64,000 nucleotides of DNA, taken from contig JAFEMH010000162.1 of assembly GCA_022495995.1 (NCBI GenBank), positions 124,001-188,000 of the forward strand, in the 5' to 3' direction. The position numbers and the translations under genes are program-made. Origin of the DNA: Adenophora triphylla var. japonica. Lineage: Eukaryota > Streptophyta > Magnoliopsida > Asterales > Campanulaceae. Positions 1-12,667 of the stretch are shown in pieces. A model generated the notes under the pieces. That model was not told where the DNA came from. It was given only the letters and a program-made list of their open reading frames with translations, and ran no database searches. Positions within the stretch are counted from its first letter, which is position 1. Each line of letters opens with the position of its first letter.

Positions 1-20
1 GTCGTGTAAAAGTACACGAC
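1..20. repeat. short perfect hairpin
   Basis: The first 20 bases form an 8-bp perfect inverted repeat (GTCGTGTA / TACACGAC) around a 4-base loop, and a further CACACGAC copy lies near 47. This could be the end of a mobile element cut off by the window edge. Nothing downstream pairs with it, so its identity is unknown. Confidence 0.4.
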
Positions 21-142
21 ATGAAGGCTTCCTGTCGTCCTTTCGCACACGACACGCAAGGGGTAGTTTGACCATTATTGATGCCTTGTATATAATATGT
101 CTTGTATATAGAATTTACCACTTTATAATATTAGCAAAAAAA

Positions 143-423
143 TACTCCCTCCGTCCCAATAGTAGCTTCCCATTTTGTCATTTTGGGTGTCCCGTTAATA
201 GCTTTCACTTTCCTTTTTTGGCAAAGGAATCTTTACTATTTCCTCCACTCATTCTCTCTCCTACATTATTTTAATACTCACAACACCATTATATTTTACT
301 ATTCCCTCCACTCATTCTCTCTCCTACTTTCAAATTACACTCACAACATTTTTTCTGTTCACCATTTTATTAATTTACGTGTAAGACATTTTTTGGACAG
401 TTCTTATTGGGACGGAGGGAGTA
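143..423. mobile_element. Stowaway-type MITE
   Basis: The terminus CTCCCTCCGTCCCAATAG at 145 is matched at 421 by its complement (…TTATTGGGACGGAGGGAG). TA dinucleotides flank both ends (143-144 and 422-423), as expected for a Tc1/mariner-derived Stowaway element. It has no coding capacity. The interior, rich in 'cactcattctctctcctac', resembles that of the element at 11598-11884, so the two belong to one subfamily. Confidence 0.85.
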
Positions 424-759
424 CTTACAAGTGGACAAACACCAACACTAATCAACACAACACATGCTATAATTACTGGCACTTTATGCACATTAAAAAA
501 AAAAAAAAAAAAAAAAAACACCTCACTAAACCCATTTTTCCTGCCAACTGGGTCGGACTCCTTGGTTTAAAACCAAAATAAAAATAAAATTCTCCAATAT
601 TACTGGACCGTCCATATTTATCTTCTCGAAATCGAGAAACTACAATGAAACTGTGATCAAAAGCCGCACGCGTAGCCTTGCTTCTTCCTCGCCGGAGACG
701 ATAACAACTACCGTAACAGCGACGGCGAAACCCGTAAACCACGAGAGAGATTTCTTGAG
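424..759 (+). promoter_or_regulatory. PEX12 upstream region and likely 5' leader
   Basis: This stretch lies between the first MITE and the PEX12 start codon. It holds a run of about 23 A at 496-518 and a CT/GA-rich leader. A four-codon upstream reading frame (ATG AAA CTG TGA, 645-656) would lie in the leader if transcription starts before 645 and could lower translation. I see no clear TATA box. The start site is inferred, not seen. Confidence 0.35.
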
Positions 760-3700
760 ATGTTGTTCCAGGTCGGAGGACAAGGGACGCGCCCCACCTT
801 CTTCGAGATGGCGGCGGCTCAGCAGCTCCCTTCCAGTCTCCGCGCCGCTCTCACATACTCCATTGGTGTATTAATCCTCTCTCTCACTTCATTTATGAAT
901 TTCATCGATTTACTGATTTTTTAATTTTTGTATTCTGATATATGATTTGTAATGCTTAATTTTGATTTTAAGGTATTGGCATTAAGAAGACCGTTTCTGC
1001 ATAAGGTGTTGGATTACGAAGATGAATTCTTCGCCTTGCTCACACTTGTCCTTGAAACCCATAGCTTGCGCACTACAGGTATTTCAATATTCGTAATTTA
1101 TCACTAACTTGGGCTAATTATTCAATTTCTTGTCGAATTGAGGAATTAACACTGTGCTTGATTGATTATATTGTGATGGAGGGGGATTTGAAGGTGTTGG
1201 CTGTCTGGTGGTTCTGAATTTTTTGTAGAACTTGTCTTTCTATTCTGATTTATAACCTTAGGGTGAGATACTGTTTTTTATTATTATTTATTTATTTTAT
1301 AAATCAGATGACAGTAAACTTGAAGCAATTCATTATTGTTTTTTTTTTCAATTTTAGAATTGTCCAAATTGGCAGTCATTAGATTTTAAAGTCTAAAACT
1401 TTAAGCTGGCTTTTGGAATTGTTAGTAAGCTAGGTGGCAGTAATTTTCTGCTCTTGGCGTTAGAAGATTTTAGGTACTCAGCTTGTGGACATCAGGATAA
1501 CTTTCTTTCTTTGCATTCCTTTCCGCCCTGCACATCAGTAAAATCGAATTATCATTAGCAACCGGAAGTTGTAAAATAGGTAGAAATAGTTGGGCTGAAG
1601 TTAACACACAAATTTTCAGACATTTCTACCTAAAAATCATATGATGAACTAATTAGTCAGACTAATTAAAGATTACGACAACAACAACAACAACAACAAC
1701 AACAACATTATCCCGGTGCCGCAAAGGCTGCCACCTATAGTTCTCAAAGGCGAAAGGCGGTCGATATGTGCTTGGAAAAGGTGAAAGGCGAGGCGAGAGG
1801 TGGGTGGCAAAAAGGCGAGCAAGGAGGAAAATAGAACAAAAATATATATATTCTTATCAAATTTGTATATATACACATGGAAAACATAAACAAAGTATAA
1901 AACGTATTATGAACAAGAATAAAGCATGAAATAAATTTTACAATTCGCATATAATTGTATCCTAATATAATTCAAACATCAAACGTAAGAATTCTAAGAA
2001 AAAATAAGCATGAATCAAAATTACGAAGTTCAAATCAACAAAACAAGTACTAGTTTAAGCAAGTTAAATAAACTTAAACCCTTAAAGATTATCGAGAAAA
2101 GAAATCAAGTTCCAAAATTATACAAAGAATAAAAATTTGAAGAACATGGGACTATAAAGAAAGAAAAAAAATGCAAAAATGCGAGAGACGGACGGCAAAA
2201 AGGCGAGCAAGGCGAACGCCTTGTGAAGAAAAGCGTTCATCCGCCTGCCCGACTACAAAGAGGTGACCGACCCCCTAAGGCGCCAAAAAGGCGAGGCAGG
2301 CGGTCGCCTTTAACAACTATGCTCCCACCTACGGTGGGGTAAGGGAGGTCGGATGTAAACAACCTTGCCTCTATATTCAAAGCTCTGAGAGGCTATTTCC
2401 GGATGTCCCATAATGAAAATTGCATCGAAAATTGCATGGACTGATTGTTGCTTCATAACAAAGAAGCGTTGACAGTTTAGTGAGCCATTTTGATTTATTC
2501 CATCATATTCCCATACCAAAAAATAGCAAGTCTTTGGCTCCATAGGAAATAATGGAAACAGACTAATTAAAGATTACTTGGGAATATTTTTCAGACATTC
2601 GTAACTGAAATCCATTAGATGAGCTAACATTTTTTTTCCTTCTGTAATGCAACATTTCATTCCTTATTTAGATTGATGACTTTATGCACAGTAGACTGCC
2701 ATTGTTAATTACTTCCTAGGTCTCAATTTTGGTGAAGTGCATTTTGATTCATTACGCAGATAGTTGAAATGTCATGAACTTTTTCCTATAAAAAGTCATA
2801 AACTTCCTAAACCGCCCGCGTCAATTAGTGGCCACGATTTCAACTTGATTTAATTGATTTATTATGATAATGATTGTCTACAAGTTCTAGGAGGTATTTA
2901 AGTCGGTTTCTTAAGAAAAGGTTGGAGGTTTGCTGAATAGATACAGAGAAAAAAAGTAGGCTTCTTCAATTGGGACGGAGGAAGTTTCAAATTTGAGATA
3001 TAAACTGCTTAACCGAGGGATAATAACTACAGAAGAAATAACCAAAGCAAATAAAAATAACAACCACCACCCAAATGCTACAAGTTCCTACTGTTCTCAT
3101 CCATCATTATCGTGATAACCTATTGAGTCACTATTGCAACTGCCATAACCTGATGAAAGTGTGATGCTAAGGGCAATAGGGAAGTGAAAGATAGATTCTT
3201 TTCTGTCTCTGTTTAATAAAGACCCATGACCAGAGAGAGTGTAAGGTCTCTTCCTTTGAAAAAAGCTTCCGGGTTGCTACATCTAGCTATTCTAATGAGT
3301 TAGGGCTCACTTGTACACATTTCACTTTTCATAGTGTCTCTCTTGTACAAGCAAATTGAATTATCTAGCAAACTCCTTATGCACCTTTTCCTTTCCGAAT
3401 ATGATCTAGTATTTAGCTCATGTTCTCTGACTTTGAACTTTGTGGTCCAGGTTTGGAGTCTCCTCTAATAAATTCTTATTTGGTTTGAAACTCTATGCTT
3501 TAACCATTACCTTGTTTTTACTCAGATGCTTCTTTTTCGGAGTCTTTGTATGGCCTGCGGAGGAGGGCAGTTAATGTACGAGTGAAAGAGGATAATCCTC
3601 GCTCAGACGCAGGTGATAGAATTCATCATTCTGGACTAGAGAAGCACCAAAAAGTTTTATCAGTTGTCTTTTTGGTATGTTATTTCTACGATTATTGACA

Positions 3701-6700
3701 AGAGAATATGATATTAAACGCGAGTTTGGAACTGATCTATTATATACTGAAAAAACTTACTTTTAATCTCCCTCATGGGCCATCTCTCTCCATCTCTCTT
3801 TCAGCCTGTGGTTGTCTCTTTATAAATATTTTCTTGATACAATTTTTAAGCTAATGAACTTGTCAGTTAGTATTTTTCCATTAGTTGTTGCTTGCCAATT
3901 ATGCTTATGAGAATTTAATGATTGATGAAATGCAGCATCTGCTTTTTTTTTTTTTTCCATTGTGTTTATGCAAGGAAGATAGTGGGTGAACAGTTACTAT
4001 ATGATGCAGGTTGTGCTTCCATATTTTAAGTCAAAGTTAAACACCGTCTATAATCGAGAAAGAGAAGCTACACTTCAAGCCAGTTTATGGGGTCATGGTA
4101 ATGATAGATATGATGAGATTAGTTTCACGGATGAAGGTGAATCTGCTTTTGTTTCAACAAGTGGTTCAGATGCTGAAGGGTCCGCCGGAACAATGAGGAC
4201 AAGGATGCAGAAGTTTATTGGTGCTTGCTATCCTTGGGTGCATGCTGGAAATGAAGGTGAAATGCAACTTAAATTATTCCTATGATTTAATTTACATTAC
4301 CAAAAGTTAACTCATATCCTTTACGGAATCATAGTTGCAGGATGAACTGTGGATTTATTTGATTTCCATGCTCTTATCTTTTAAATCAGTAAGCAAGACA
4401 GTAAACTCAAGTTTAATTAGATCTGCTGGCCTACTCCCTTCTCTCATCATTTTACTTGGATTTTGCAATACGCTAATAGATAATCTGATGAAGAACAGCT
4501 GAGAGTATTATTGTAATCAACCCGTTAAGTTATACCGTTCTGCTCCAGTTTAACCTTCCTTCTTCTTGGCCTGCGTATGTTAAAAGAGGATGAAATATTA
4601 AGCTTAATGTGTCTTGAATTTGATTGTAAAGTTGTTTGTGTCCATATTACTTGCTGATTAGTGCTCCTCCTTAATACTTGAATACTTTAAGCTGAAAAAA
4701 GCACTTGTAGACCAGTAAAGGATAGAAGTGTTTTCTGAACTCAAACTGAAGCGGAAGTTGCAATTACGAGACATATTGAAAGTCCTCTTTGATCATCGTA
4801 TCATGCCAATTTATTTCCTTATTGAGCTGAAGCTCTTCAATCAGCTAACTTGATGACGTAATGCTATGGGAATTTGAGATGGAATTCTCCATCAACGCAC
4901 CTGTCATAGTTGTCACTTGTCACTTTCTGTCTAATCCTCTTAAAATTTTACTCAACACTTTCTTTTAGCATGAGTTCTATTACTTGCTTGTTATTTCTCC
5001 TATACTCCCTCCGTCCCACCACAAGTGAGACTTATTTCCTTTTTTATTTGTCCCACCACAATTGAGATTGCTCAAAATGGCAAGTTATAATAATTGTATA
5101 TTCAAAGGAACCCACTTGCCATACTCACAACAACAATCCACTTACTATTCCAACCACACTCTCTGTCCTACTTTACTTTTCATACTCAACACCTCCTCCG
5201 CTATCAATAATATACTACTTTTCCTTAATCTCCATGCATAAAAAGTTGGTCTCACTTGTGGTGGGATGGAGCGAGCATGTAACTAGAAGGATAGAGCGTG
5301 TGGTAATACAATATTATAATGCACTTTTGGGAGACTTTTGTTATGGAACCTAATTAGATAGATTGTTAGTTCTTTATAATAGGCTGCAGCAGTACTTGAT
5401 TTTTTCTGCTTATTTTTACACATCAAATGTGCATGCACTGCGCCAGCTGGAACCCTTACTAATTCTTTTATTGGGCAAATTTCAATTCGGTTACCTACGT
5501 TCGTATCACTTTTGCAATTTGGTTCCCAACATTGGAAAAATTGCAACATGATTCCTAACATTTACATTTTGTTGCAAATTTATGTAAAAACTAACAAAAT
5601 GTTAGTTTTTGATGGAATCCAAATCACGTGCCATGCAAATGACTTTTTAAGGGGCATGTCGGTCATTTTGCAAGGGAAAAAAAAAGAATAATTGCTCATT
5701 AACATCAAAACGGTGTAGTTTTATAGCTCTTGGTTAATGAAAGTAATCAAAAATTAATTAAAAAAAAAACACCTAAAGCAATGTGTGGTGGTGATGGTGG
5801 TGCTAGTAGTAGTGGTGGTCGGTGGTGTTGGGGTTGAAATGAGTGTGAAATGACCAATATTACCCTTAAAAAGTCATGTGCATGGCACCTGACTTGGATT
5901 TCTTAAAAAACTAACATTTCGTTAGTTTTTACATCGATTAGCAACAAGATGTAAATGTTAGAAATCGGGTTGCAACTTTTTCAAAGTTGGGAATCAAATT
6001 GCAAAAGTGACACAAACATAGGTAACCAAATTGCAATTTGCCCTTCTCTATTTGGTATAAGAGTGAATAATTAAAAGGGTAGGCTGTAAGAAAAAGATAG
6101 TTCTGTTTATTTTAGAATCCACATAACCACTTGCTGCAGCATCATTCTTGTTTTCATATAAAAATTCTTCTCTTCATATGAAGAGGAGCTGGAGTACGAA
6201 GTATAAAGAAGATGAAGTTTAGCATGAGTCTCACATAATTATAAGTACAGCCTCCAAATTGTTGTGTTGAAAGAAAAGGAAGTACAAATTGTCTTGAGAC
6301 ACTTCATCGAGAGAATTCCTAGGACTTGTAATGGTAGCAATAGTTTTTGGATCCTCATTTATTTTAGATCAAAAATGTTTTGACTGCATTCCACCTGTAG
6401 TAACCCTTATAGACCAAGTGACATGCGTCTGCTTTACAGTGTTTCTATATAATCTTATTTGTCTTCTCTGATCAACGAAAAATCTTATTTGTCATCTCAT
6501 CTCTAATCTGAGCTAATTTATTACTGTGCAGGATTAGCTTTTGCTTATCAGCTGTTATACCTACTGGATGCTACTGGGTTTTATTCCCCTGCATTACATG
6601 CACTTGGAATCCATGTTTGTCGAGCTACAGGCCAGGAACTGGTACATAATATAAAATAAGCTCCTTCTGTCAATTTATGGGTTGTATTACTGGCGTCTGC

Positions 6701-9700
6701 TCTTGTGTGAATCCATAAGATATAGCATGCATGGTTCCATCCATCTGGGAGAGGACACTTATTTGAGCCTAGAGGCAAAGAAGATTATAACTTCTCCCTT
6801 TTATATACTCCCTAGGTCCCAAATTGAATGTCCATTTTTGTCCCAAAATGAATGACCTTTTGAAACTTTTCCATCAAAAATTTGTCTCTAAATGATTTTT
6901 TTAATAGTTCATTATATTTTTGTAAACCTAACATTTTGAAAGTGAATAGCATGAATGTTCATGTTTTTTTTTTCTATTAAAAATCGACATTTTCAAATGA
7001 TCCTTAATAGTGACACACACGTATGGGGGGTTGTCCATTATTCATCTTTTACCGTTTCAAAAGAAATGTCCACTTTGTAAACTTTCACTGTCTGGACTAC
7101 TGTGTTTACTCTTTTATGCCTTGATTCATTACTCCTTTAATGACCCAACTCCCGCATGGATGAGTGCCAATTGCTGTAAAAGTTGTCTCAAATTAAGTAT
7201 CTATTTTAGAGTGAAGTTACTAAATTTAGCCTTGTGAACTATCATGTCTTATTTTGCATTTGTAATGGTATCACATCATTAAAGGAATTTATGATATGTG
7301 CCATTAATCGTGCTTATAAAGGTCAACTTCCTTCTTCAAGTACCCAACTCAAATTAATTCAGCCTTTGGTCGATCACTAAGGGTTGCCTAAATGAATCCT
7401 TTTCCTCATTTTTTTAACTAAAGCAAGATCATTACCCGCACCACGCTCATGTATTTCTTTCTTTATTAGTTTCCTTGAAAAATTAAATATTAAACATGAA
7501 CCCTAATTTTAGGGCGGAGGGTGTCCGGTCAAACACGGCACTAGTATATGAATGGATGGAGTACTATCTCTTTTCTTTAATAAATGGAAATTTTGTTGAA
7601 GCAATTGCAGGTTTACATGATTTTCATTCTACTGTTGGCAATATTGTATATTTAGAAGTGTATGATTAGTCATTGATTGACTATATTTTCCACTTTGGGA
7701 CTATGATTTTAGACAGGAGAGTTATTGTCTTTCCTATTTATGTTCATGTCATCTCCTTTTGAGCTTGATAACTTTTTGTTGTCAAGGTAGATGGATACTT
7801 CTTCAAGAATTTCAAAGATAAGAAGTCATGAACGCGAAAGACTCCGTGGGCCTCCTTGGTTGAAGGTTAGCAAGCTTTATCTGTCTCCTTTATGTGCAAT
7901 ATTCAAGCTAGAAGATAATTCCAAAGGGAGGTCTTGTGCCCAAATTGAAATTGGGGATTGGAGGTGTTGTGCCTCTTGAACACATGTGAAATTAAATCTT
8001 TTCTTGTCCTGTGATGTAGAGCATTCATTTACCCCACTTTTTTGGTTCCCATCTTCCTGTTTTTGTGGATTAAGATTCCTTGACACATTGGTTTCGGGGA
8101 ATATGCATAGGATAAAGGACCGCTGCTACCCAAACTCTGCCACTCTGCTGCAACGAGGTGTAGAGTTTGGGCCACATCTCCCGTCTTTTGCATCAGATAG
8201 TAGAGATTTAATGGGAGCATGTGGGACCTACTAAGCACTTGGTGGGGTCAAAATAAACTCTACCACTCGCTGCAGCGGAGTGGCAGAGTTTGGGCTGCAG
8301 CGGTCCCGAGTCCATATGCATATGTGTGTATGTGCACACGCACACATACACGTCTATTTATGTATATAATACACCTCCTAATGGCAAATTCAAAAAAGAA
8401 TTTTAACAGCCATGTGGTTCAACAAAAGGCTGGGAGGGAGTATTGGTGGTCTTAACTTAAATGGCCATAGGATAGTAGCAGCAATAACTAGGCCTTAAAT
8501 TAGCAAGAAGAGAAAGCAAGAAAACAACCATCAAGTAAGAAAGAACACTTGAGTCAACCCTAAGATCAGTAATGAATAGTTAACTGGTTAGAAGAAGTAG
8601 AGGTGTGAAGAAGAAATCCTAACAAAGAAACTAGTGGTTCACAGGGGTCCTTCTACCATATGAAATGGTGGGTGTTCCACGCCATGTTGAACATCATGCC
8701 TCAATTGTTAGAATATACGCCTATATTGTAAGAATATAAGATAATATTGTAGAAAATTTTAGTGCGTGGTAGTTGCACCCACGGTTTTGTTAAAACCATT
8801 AATGGAGGGGGGGGGGGGAGGTTACTTTATGCCTGAGTTGTAACATGCTTATAGATTTGTACATAAGCGTATAATTTTACAATTGAGGCATAACGTTTCA
8901 CATGGTACGGAAGAACTAGTGCTCCACATGGTAGTTGAATCATGTTTTGAGACATACAAAAAGAAGGCCGAGATTCGAGAAGCAATTGCGCTGCTTGACA
9001 GGTTCTTTTTCTTTTCCTTCATGATGCTCTTGTGACCCACAGTTGACTGTCTCTTAGTTAGAAAATAAAAGTACCTCAATTCTTTGCCATCCTGGAGTGT
9101 GGTAGTTCCTGGCCCTCAAGGCATCTTAGTTAAAACTAAAAGCATGCATCACTGGTCGCAAGTAAAAAACTTTATTGAGGTTATAAGTATGCGAGAGGAA
9201 TTTGAAGATTATTTCAACTCTTGTCCCTCATTATTGATTTAAGGATACCTGAGATTTTTACTTATTTATTTTTTAATTTCAGACATTACAAGGAGCATTG
9301 CTCACTTGTGGTTATGCAGTTCTGGACTATGCACAGACCGGATTGATTGCTGCAGTATTCTTCTTTAAGGTGAGTTTTTCAGCTCCATAGTAAATACTGA
9401 ACATCTACCAGATAGACGTTGCTGCTACGATCTCACGAGTCACGACCAGTCAAATAATTTGTAGCATTACTTTAGTGTTAATTGAAATGTGAGGGGCAGT
9501 AAACCTCCCTTCATCATCTTTATCGGGCTTTTTTTCTCATATATTTCTTGTTGTTTTGTATGTGGTGTAGATGATGGAATGGTGGTACCAATCTGCTGAA
9601 GAGAGAATGTCAGCTCCGACTGTGTATCCCCCACCACCTCCTCCTCCTCCACCAAAGGTAAAGGGTTGTTCATCTATATCATGTAGCTAGGGATAGTATT

Positions 9701-11259
9701 TGACCAAAGTATGATTTTGCTTAAAATATTTGTGTCTGGAACCTTTGAATGGCTTGCAAAAGTTTTCAGTCGTCTTTTATTTCGAAATTTTGTTACTGAA
9801 AGAATGTGGCAAGCTTGTTTTCTTCCTCTGAAGGTTCTTCTAAATTTTTTCTTCTGTCATGGCCTATATGTTTCATCCATGCTTGCAAACTTAGAACAGA
9901 TGACTTTCCCGGTTCCTATTAAAGTCGTTGACTGAATGGAAGTTTTTTTCACCTGATGAAATAAGTTACGATCACTCAAGATATTAGTATGGTGGTGGTG
10001 ATCTCTTGATCTCATTGGTAGTCCCCTTCTCCCACTCTCTCTTACACAAACCCAGAAAAGAAATCACCCGCCCTGGAAGGCTGGCGAGTAAGCTAGCTTA
10101 AAATACTCCCTCCGTCACATAAAGATAGTCCAACTTCTTAAAAGATAATTTTGATTGAACTTTGAACAAAATTTAGGAAAAAATGATCATCCTAATGCAA
10201 TCTAAAACTTGTTATTGATACACCATTAAAAATACTACCGATAACAATTTAGATTTTCATTTGGATAACTAAATTAACTTGAAATTTTGGTCCAAATAAT
10301 CAAATCTATCTTTAAAAAACTGAGGCTATCTTTATGGGGTGGAGGGAGTATCACACAACTATGTGGGAACAAAATTATCTGTTGAGCGTCACTTGTCAGC
10401 TTCTTAGGGATATTGCAGAGTGTCTATGGTTGGTGGGTATGTGTAATGCTTAATCTTATTTTGAAGCAGGTTGCTAAAGATGGGATTCCTTTACCTACTG
10501 ATCGGACATTATGCCCTTTATGTTCTCAAAAGCGAGCAAATCCATCGGCAATTGCAGTTTCTGGCTTTGTCTTTTGCTATGCTTGCATATTTAAGTACGT
10601 TACGCAGGTGAGCATTTTGACTCTACTGGTGTGAATGCTTATGGCATAACATGTGTAATGATGGGCTAGAGTCATTAATCCTTGAGGTCATCAATGTGGC
10701 TCCCTTCCAAATCGAGAAGTGAAGCCATGCTAATATTAATCTTATGCTAGTTTCAAGGATTAATACTTGTTCTTATGTCAATTACGATCGCGGTATACTC
10801 ATCTAAAAAATACTGATAGAAATAAAAAGTTGATAGTTATTTATTTTTTCACAAATCATTTCATGTATAAATGAGTTAAATGCTTATTTCGACCTCAACC
10901 TATAAACCTTTTTCCCTTTTCGTCCTGGACAATTTTTTTTTTTTTCATTTTGGTATTTTGACGTTTTTGATTTGTGCACCACGTAGTCCTCATGAAACAG
11001 CCTTCCATTTCTTGGTTACATGTTGATTATGTTAGGGACAAAAAGGAAAACAAAAGGCGTATAGGCAGAAGACGAAATAAGTATTTTGTGAATTTTTCTG
11101 TCATCTGTTATTTTCTCTTGTTTTTCTAGTTTCTCTGTGTTGTCTAAAATGTCGGGTTCTAATTCCTTTTTGTTTATGTTTGCATAGTACAAGCGCTGCC
11201 CGGTTACATTGGCGCCGGCAACTGTGGAGCAGATTAGGAGGCTCTTTCACGATGTCTAG
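760..11259 (+). CDS. PEX12: peroxin 12, peroxisomal RING-type protein import factor (10 coding exons)
   Basis: Exons are 760-867, 973-1078, 3526-3674, 4010-4256, 6532-6641, 7791-7865, 9283-9369, 9571-9657, 10470-10607 and 11188-11259. All junctions are GT-AG and in frame, giving 392 residues, close to the usual plant length. The start is MLFQVGGQGTRPTFFEM, the typical plant PEX12 N-terminus. The Pex2/Pex12 membrane domain fills roughly residues 25-290. A proline run (about 312-322) precedes the C-terminal RING-like zinc domain with Cys338, 341, 359, 362 and 373; as is usual for PEX12, the full set of eight ligands is absent. In the family, PEX2, PEX10 and PEX12 form the peroxisomal membrane ubiquitin-ligase complex that recycles the PEX5 receptor. 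A likely AATAAA poly(A) signal is at 11509. The introns carry many transposon fragments, but no exon is damaged. Confidence 0.96.
1677..2420 (-). mobile_element. SINE-like sequence with (TTG)n tail, split by a MITE, in PEX12 intron 2
   Basis: Read on the minus strand, the sequence runs from about 2420 through 'aggttgtttacatccgacct' and 'ccaccgtaggtgggagc'. It then resumes at 1736 with 'cagcctttgcggcaccggga' and ends in about ten TTG repeats (1677-1707). That order and the TTG tail resemble TS-type plant SINEs. The body is interrupted at 1737-2320. The 5' tRNA-like head is not clear, so this may be a 5'-truncated copy. Confidence 0.5.
1737..2320. mobile_element. MITE with ATAGTT…AACTAT termini nested in the SINE
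   Basis: Terminal inverted repeats ATAGTTCTCAAAGGC (1737) and GCCTTTAACAACTAT (ending 2320) bound a non-coding segment full of 'aaggcgag' motifs. The flanks are GCTGCCACCT (1727-1736) and GCTCCCACCT (2321-2330), a direct repeat with one mismatch. An 8-10 bp duplication suggests a hAT- or Mutator-type element. It is younger than the SINE it interrupts. Confidence 0.65.
2711..2984. mobile_element. degenerate Stowaway-like MITE in PEX12 intron 2
   Basis: The left end ACTTCCTAGGTCTCAATT is approximately complementary to the right end AATTGGGACGGAGGAAGT. The spacing of about 270 bp matches the other Stowaway copies. The interior is non-coding. Confidence 0.5.
5003..5280. mobile_element. Stowaway-type MITE in PEX12 intron 4
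   Basis: The left end (from 5005) reads CTCCCTCCGTCCCACCACAA preceded by TA. The right end (TTGTGGTGGGATGGAGCGAG, to 5275) is its slightly mutated complement. The CAAGTGAGAC / GTCTCACTTG inner repeats extend the pairing. It is non-coding. Confidence 0.8.
5473..6043. mobile_element. long-TIR MITE in PEX12 intron 4
   Basis: An inverted repeat of roughly 110 bp per arm, starting GGGCAAATTTCAATTCGGTT and ending AACCAAATTGCAATTTGCCC, encloses a short unique core with a GTGGTG-rich microsatellite (5790-5830). The arms also contain inner complementary blocks around 'aactaacattttgttagttt'. Such a fold-back element can form a very long hairpin if transcribed with the intron. No clear target duplication longer than 2 bases is visible. 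Confidence 0.75.
8117..8306. repeat. GC-rich fold-back element in PEX12 intron 6
   Basis: The left arm GGACCGCTGCTACCCAAACT (8117 on) and the right arm ending 8306 (AGTTTGGGCTGCAGCGGTCC) pair over about 34 bp with three mismatches. A second, shorter pairing (gtagagtttggg / aaactctacc) lies between them. It contrasts with the AT-rich intron. A related GCTGCAGC motif occurs at 13069-13103. Confidence 0.65.
10104..10350. mobile_element. Stowaway-type MITE in PEX12 intron 8
   Basis: CTCCCTCCGTCACATAAAGA at 10106 pairs with TCTTTATGGGGTGGAGGGAG ending at 10348. TA duplications flank both ends. The interior resembles the 12420 and 28008 copies ('accattaaaaatactaccgataacaattt'). Confidence 0.82.
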
Positions 11260-11597
11260 GAAATATTGATATCCTGAATTATGAGGCCTAATCGAAGTGA
11301 AATGGGAGATGGAGATGCAATGGGTCACAGGGTATTTGTTGCCAGACAGAAATATGATGAAAATGAAAACCAGTCACTATGTTTAGATAACTTTTCTGGA
11401 AGTGGAGAAGTTGTATGTGATCAACCATAGTGTTTATTATAGTGTTATCATATTAGAAACTGTAACAATGTAACATTTTATTTTATTAAGTGAAGTTGAT
11501 ATTTACAGAATAAAAAATAATCATCCTGCTTTTTTATCGTTAAAATTTTAGGTTGATTTGATTATTTAAATGAACATTTAAAATTTTGTTATTGATA
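11260..11597 (+). other. PEX12 3' UTR and flank
   Basis: The AT-rich sequence after the PEX12 stop has a candidate poly(A) signal AATAAA at 11509-11514. No further coding exon is visible. Confidence 0.55.
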
Positions 11598-11884
11598 TAC
11601 TCCCTCCGTTCCACCAAAACTGATACTTATTTCCTTTTTGGTTCGTCCCACCAAAACTGATACTGCCCAAAATAGCAAAGGAATTTTCACTATTTACCCC
11701 ACTCATTCTCTCTCCTATTTCACTTTTACATTAACAAATTCTCTCTCCTAACTATTCCTCCCACTCATTCTCTCCTATTTAATTCTTTGTACTCACAACA
11801 TTTTCTTTCACTTTTTCTCACTTACTTTTCTTTAATCCCCGTGCCCAGAAATTTGGTATCAATGTTGATGGGATGGAGGGAGTA
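11598..11884. mobile_element. Stowaway-type MITE downstream of PEX12
   Basis: CTCCCTCCGTTCCACCAAAA at 11600 is mirrored by GATGGGATGGAGGGAG ending at 11882. TA lies on both sides (11598-11599 and 11883-11884). The interior shares 'cactcattctctctccta' with the MITE at 143-423. Confidence 0.85.
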
Positions 11885-12419
11885 GTATTTATAATGGTGT
11901 ATTGATAACAAGTTTTAAATTTTCATTAGAATAATTAAATCAATTTAAAATTATTGCTCTCATAATAAATAAGAAAAAGGTGGGAAGATGATTTCGGATT
12001 GCATACAACCTTTGGGATTTTATGAAGTTTTAGATACACATAATTCAAAACTCCTTATTTAAATGACAAAGTCGTGTTTTTCAACTCCCATTCAAACGAC
12101 CAATATATGACAAGCTGTATTCTCCAAAAAATAAAATAAAAAATCTTCTCTGCTTTTTCTTTTCTAAATTTTATTTCAATATCTTTTTCTTTTCGTCCTA
12201 CACGTATTAATGAGACTATTATGATGTAGTTCTATAACGCAACAGATTAATAACACATATTTAATCAAATGAATCAGGACCATTTAAGTTAAAACATGGT
12301 GCATTCTTTTCGTTTTATTCGAAATGCACAAATTTTCATTTTTGTTGTTCCATTTAAAAGTACACACATTTAAAATTGAAACTTTTTAATATTTTTTTAT
12401 TAATAATACCCGGTTGTTA

Positions 12420-12652
12420 TACTCCGTCCCAAAATGTTTGTCCCATTTGACTTTTTTGTTGAACTTTGACTACAAATATATGACAATTTAATTATGTTCA
12501 TGAAATTCTAAAAATTCCTATTGATTCACCATTAATAATATTATCAACAACAATTTTTAGAATTTCGTGAACATGATTAATTTCTCATAAATTTGTGGTC
12601 AAAGTTCAAAAAAAAAAGTCATACGGACAAACATTTTGGGACGGAGAGAGTA
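12420..12652. mobile_element. Stowaway-type MITE
   Basis: CTCCGTCCCAAAATGTTTGT at 12422 is the complement of ACAAACATTTTGGGACGGAG near 12648, with TA duplications at 12420-12421 and 12651-12652. The interior AT-rich stem (attaataatattatcaacaa) is nearly the same as, but inverted relative to, the copy at 28008-28243. Confidence 0.87.
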
Positions 12653-12667
12653 TTTACAATAACTATC

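Noticed and set aside
6800..7560. possible further Stowaway MITE in PEX12 intron 5
   Set aside because: TACTCCCTAGGTCCC at 6806 and GGATGGAGTAC at 7555 look like ends, but the inner sequences are not complementary, so I could not support one element.
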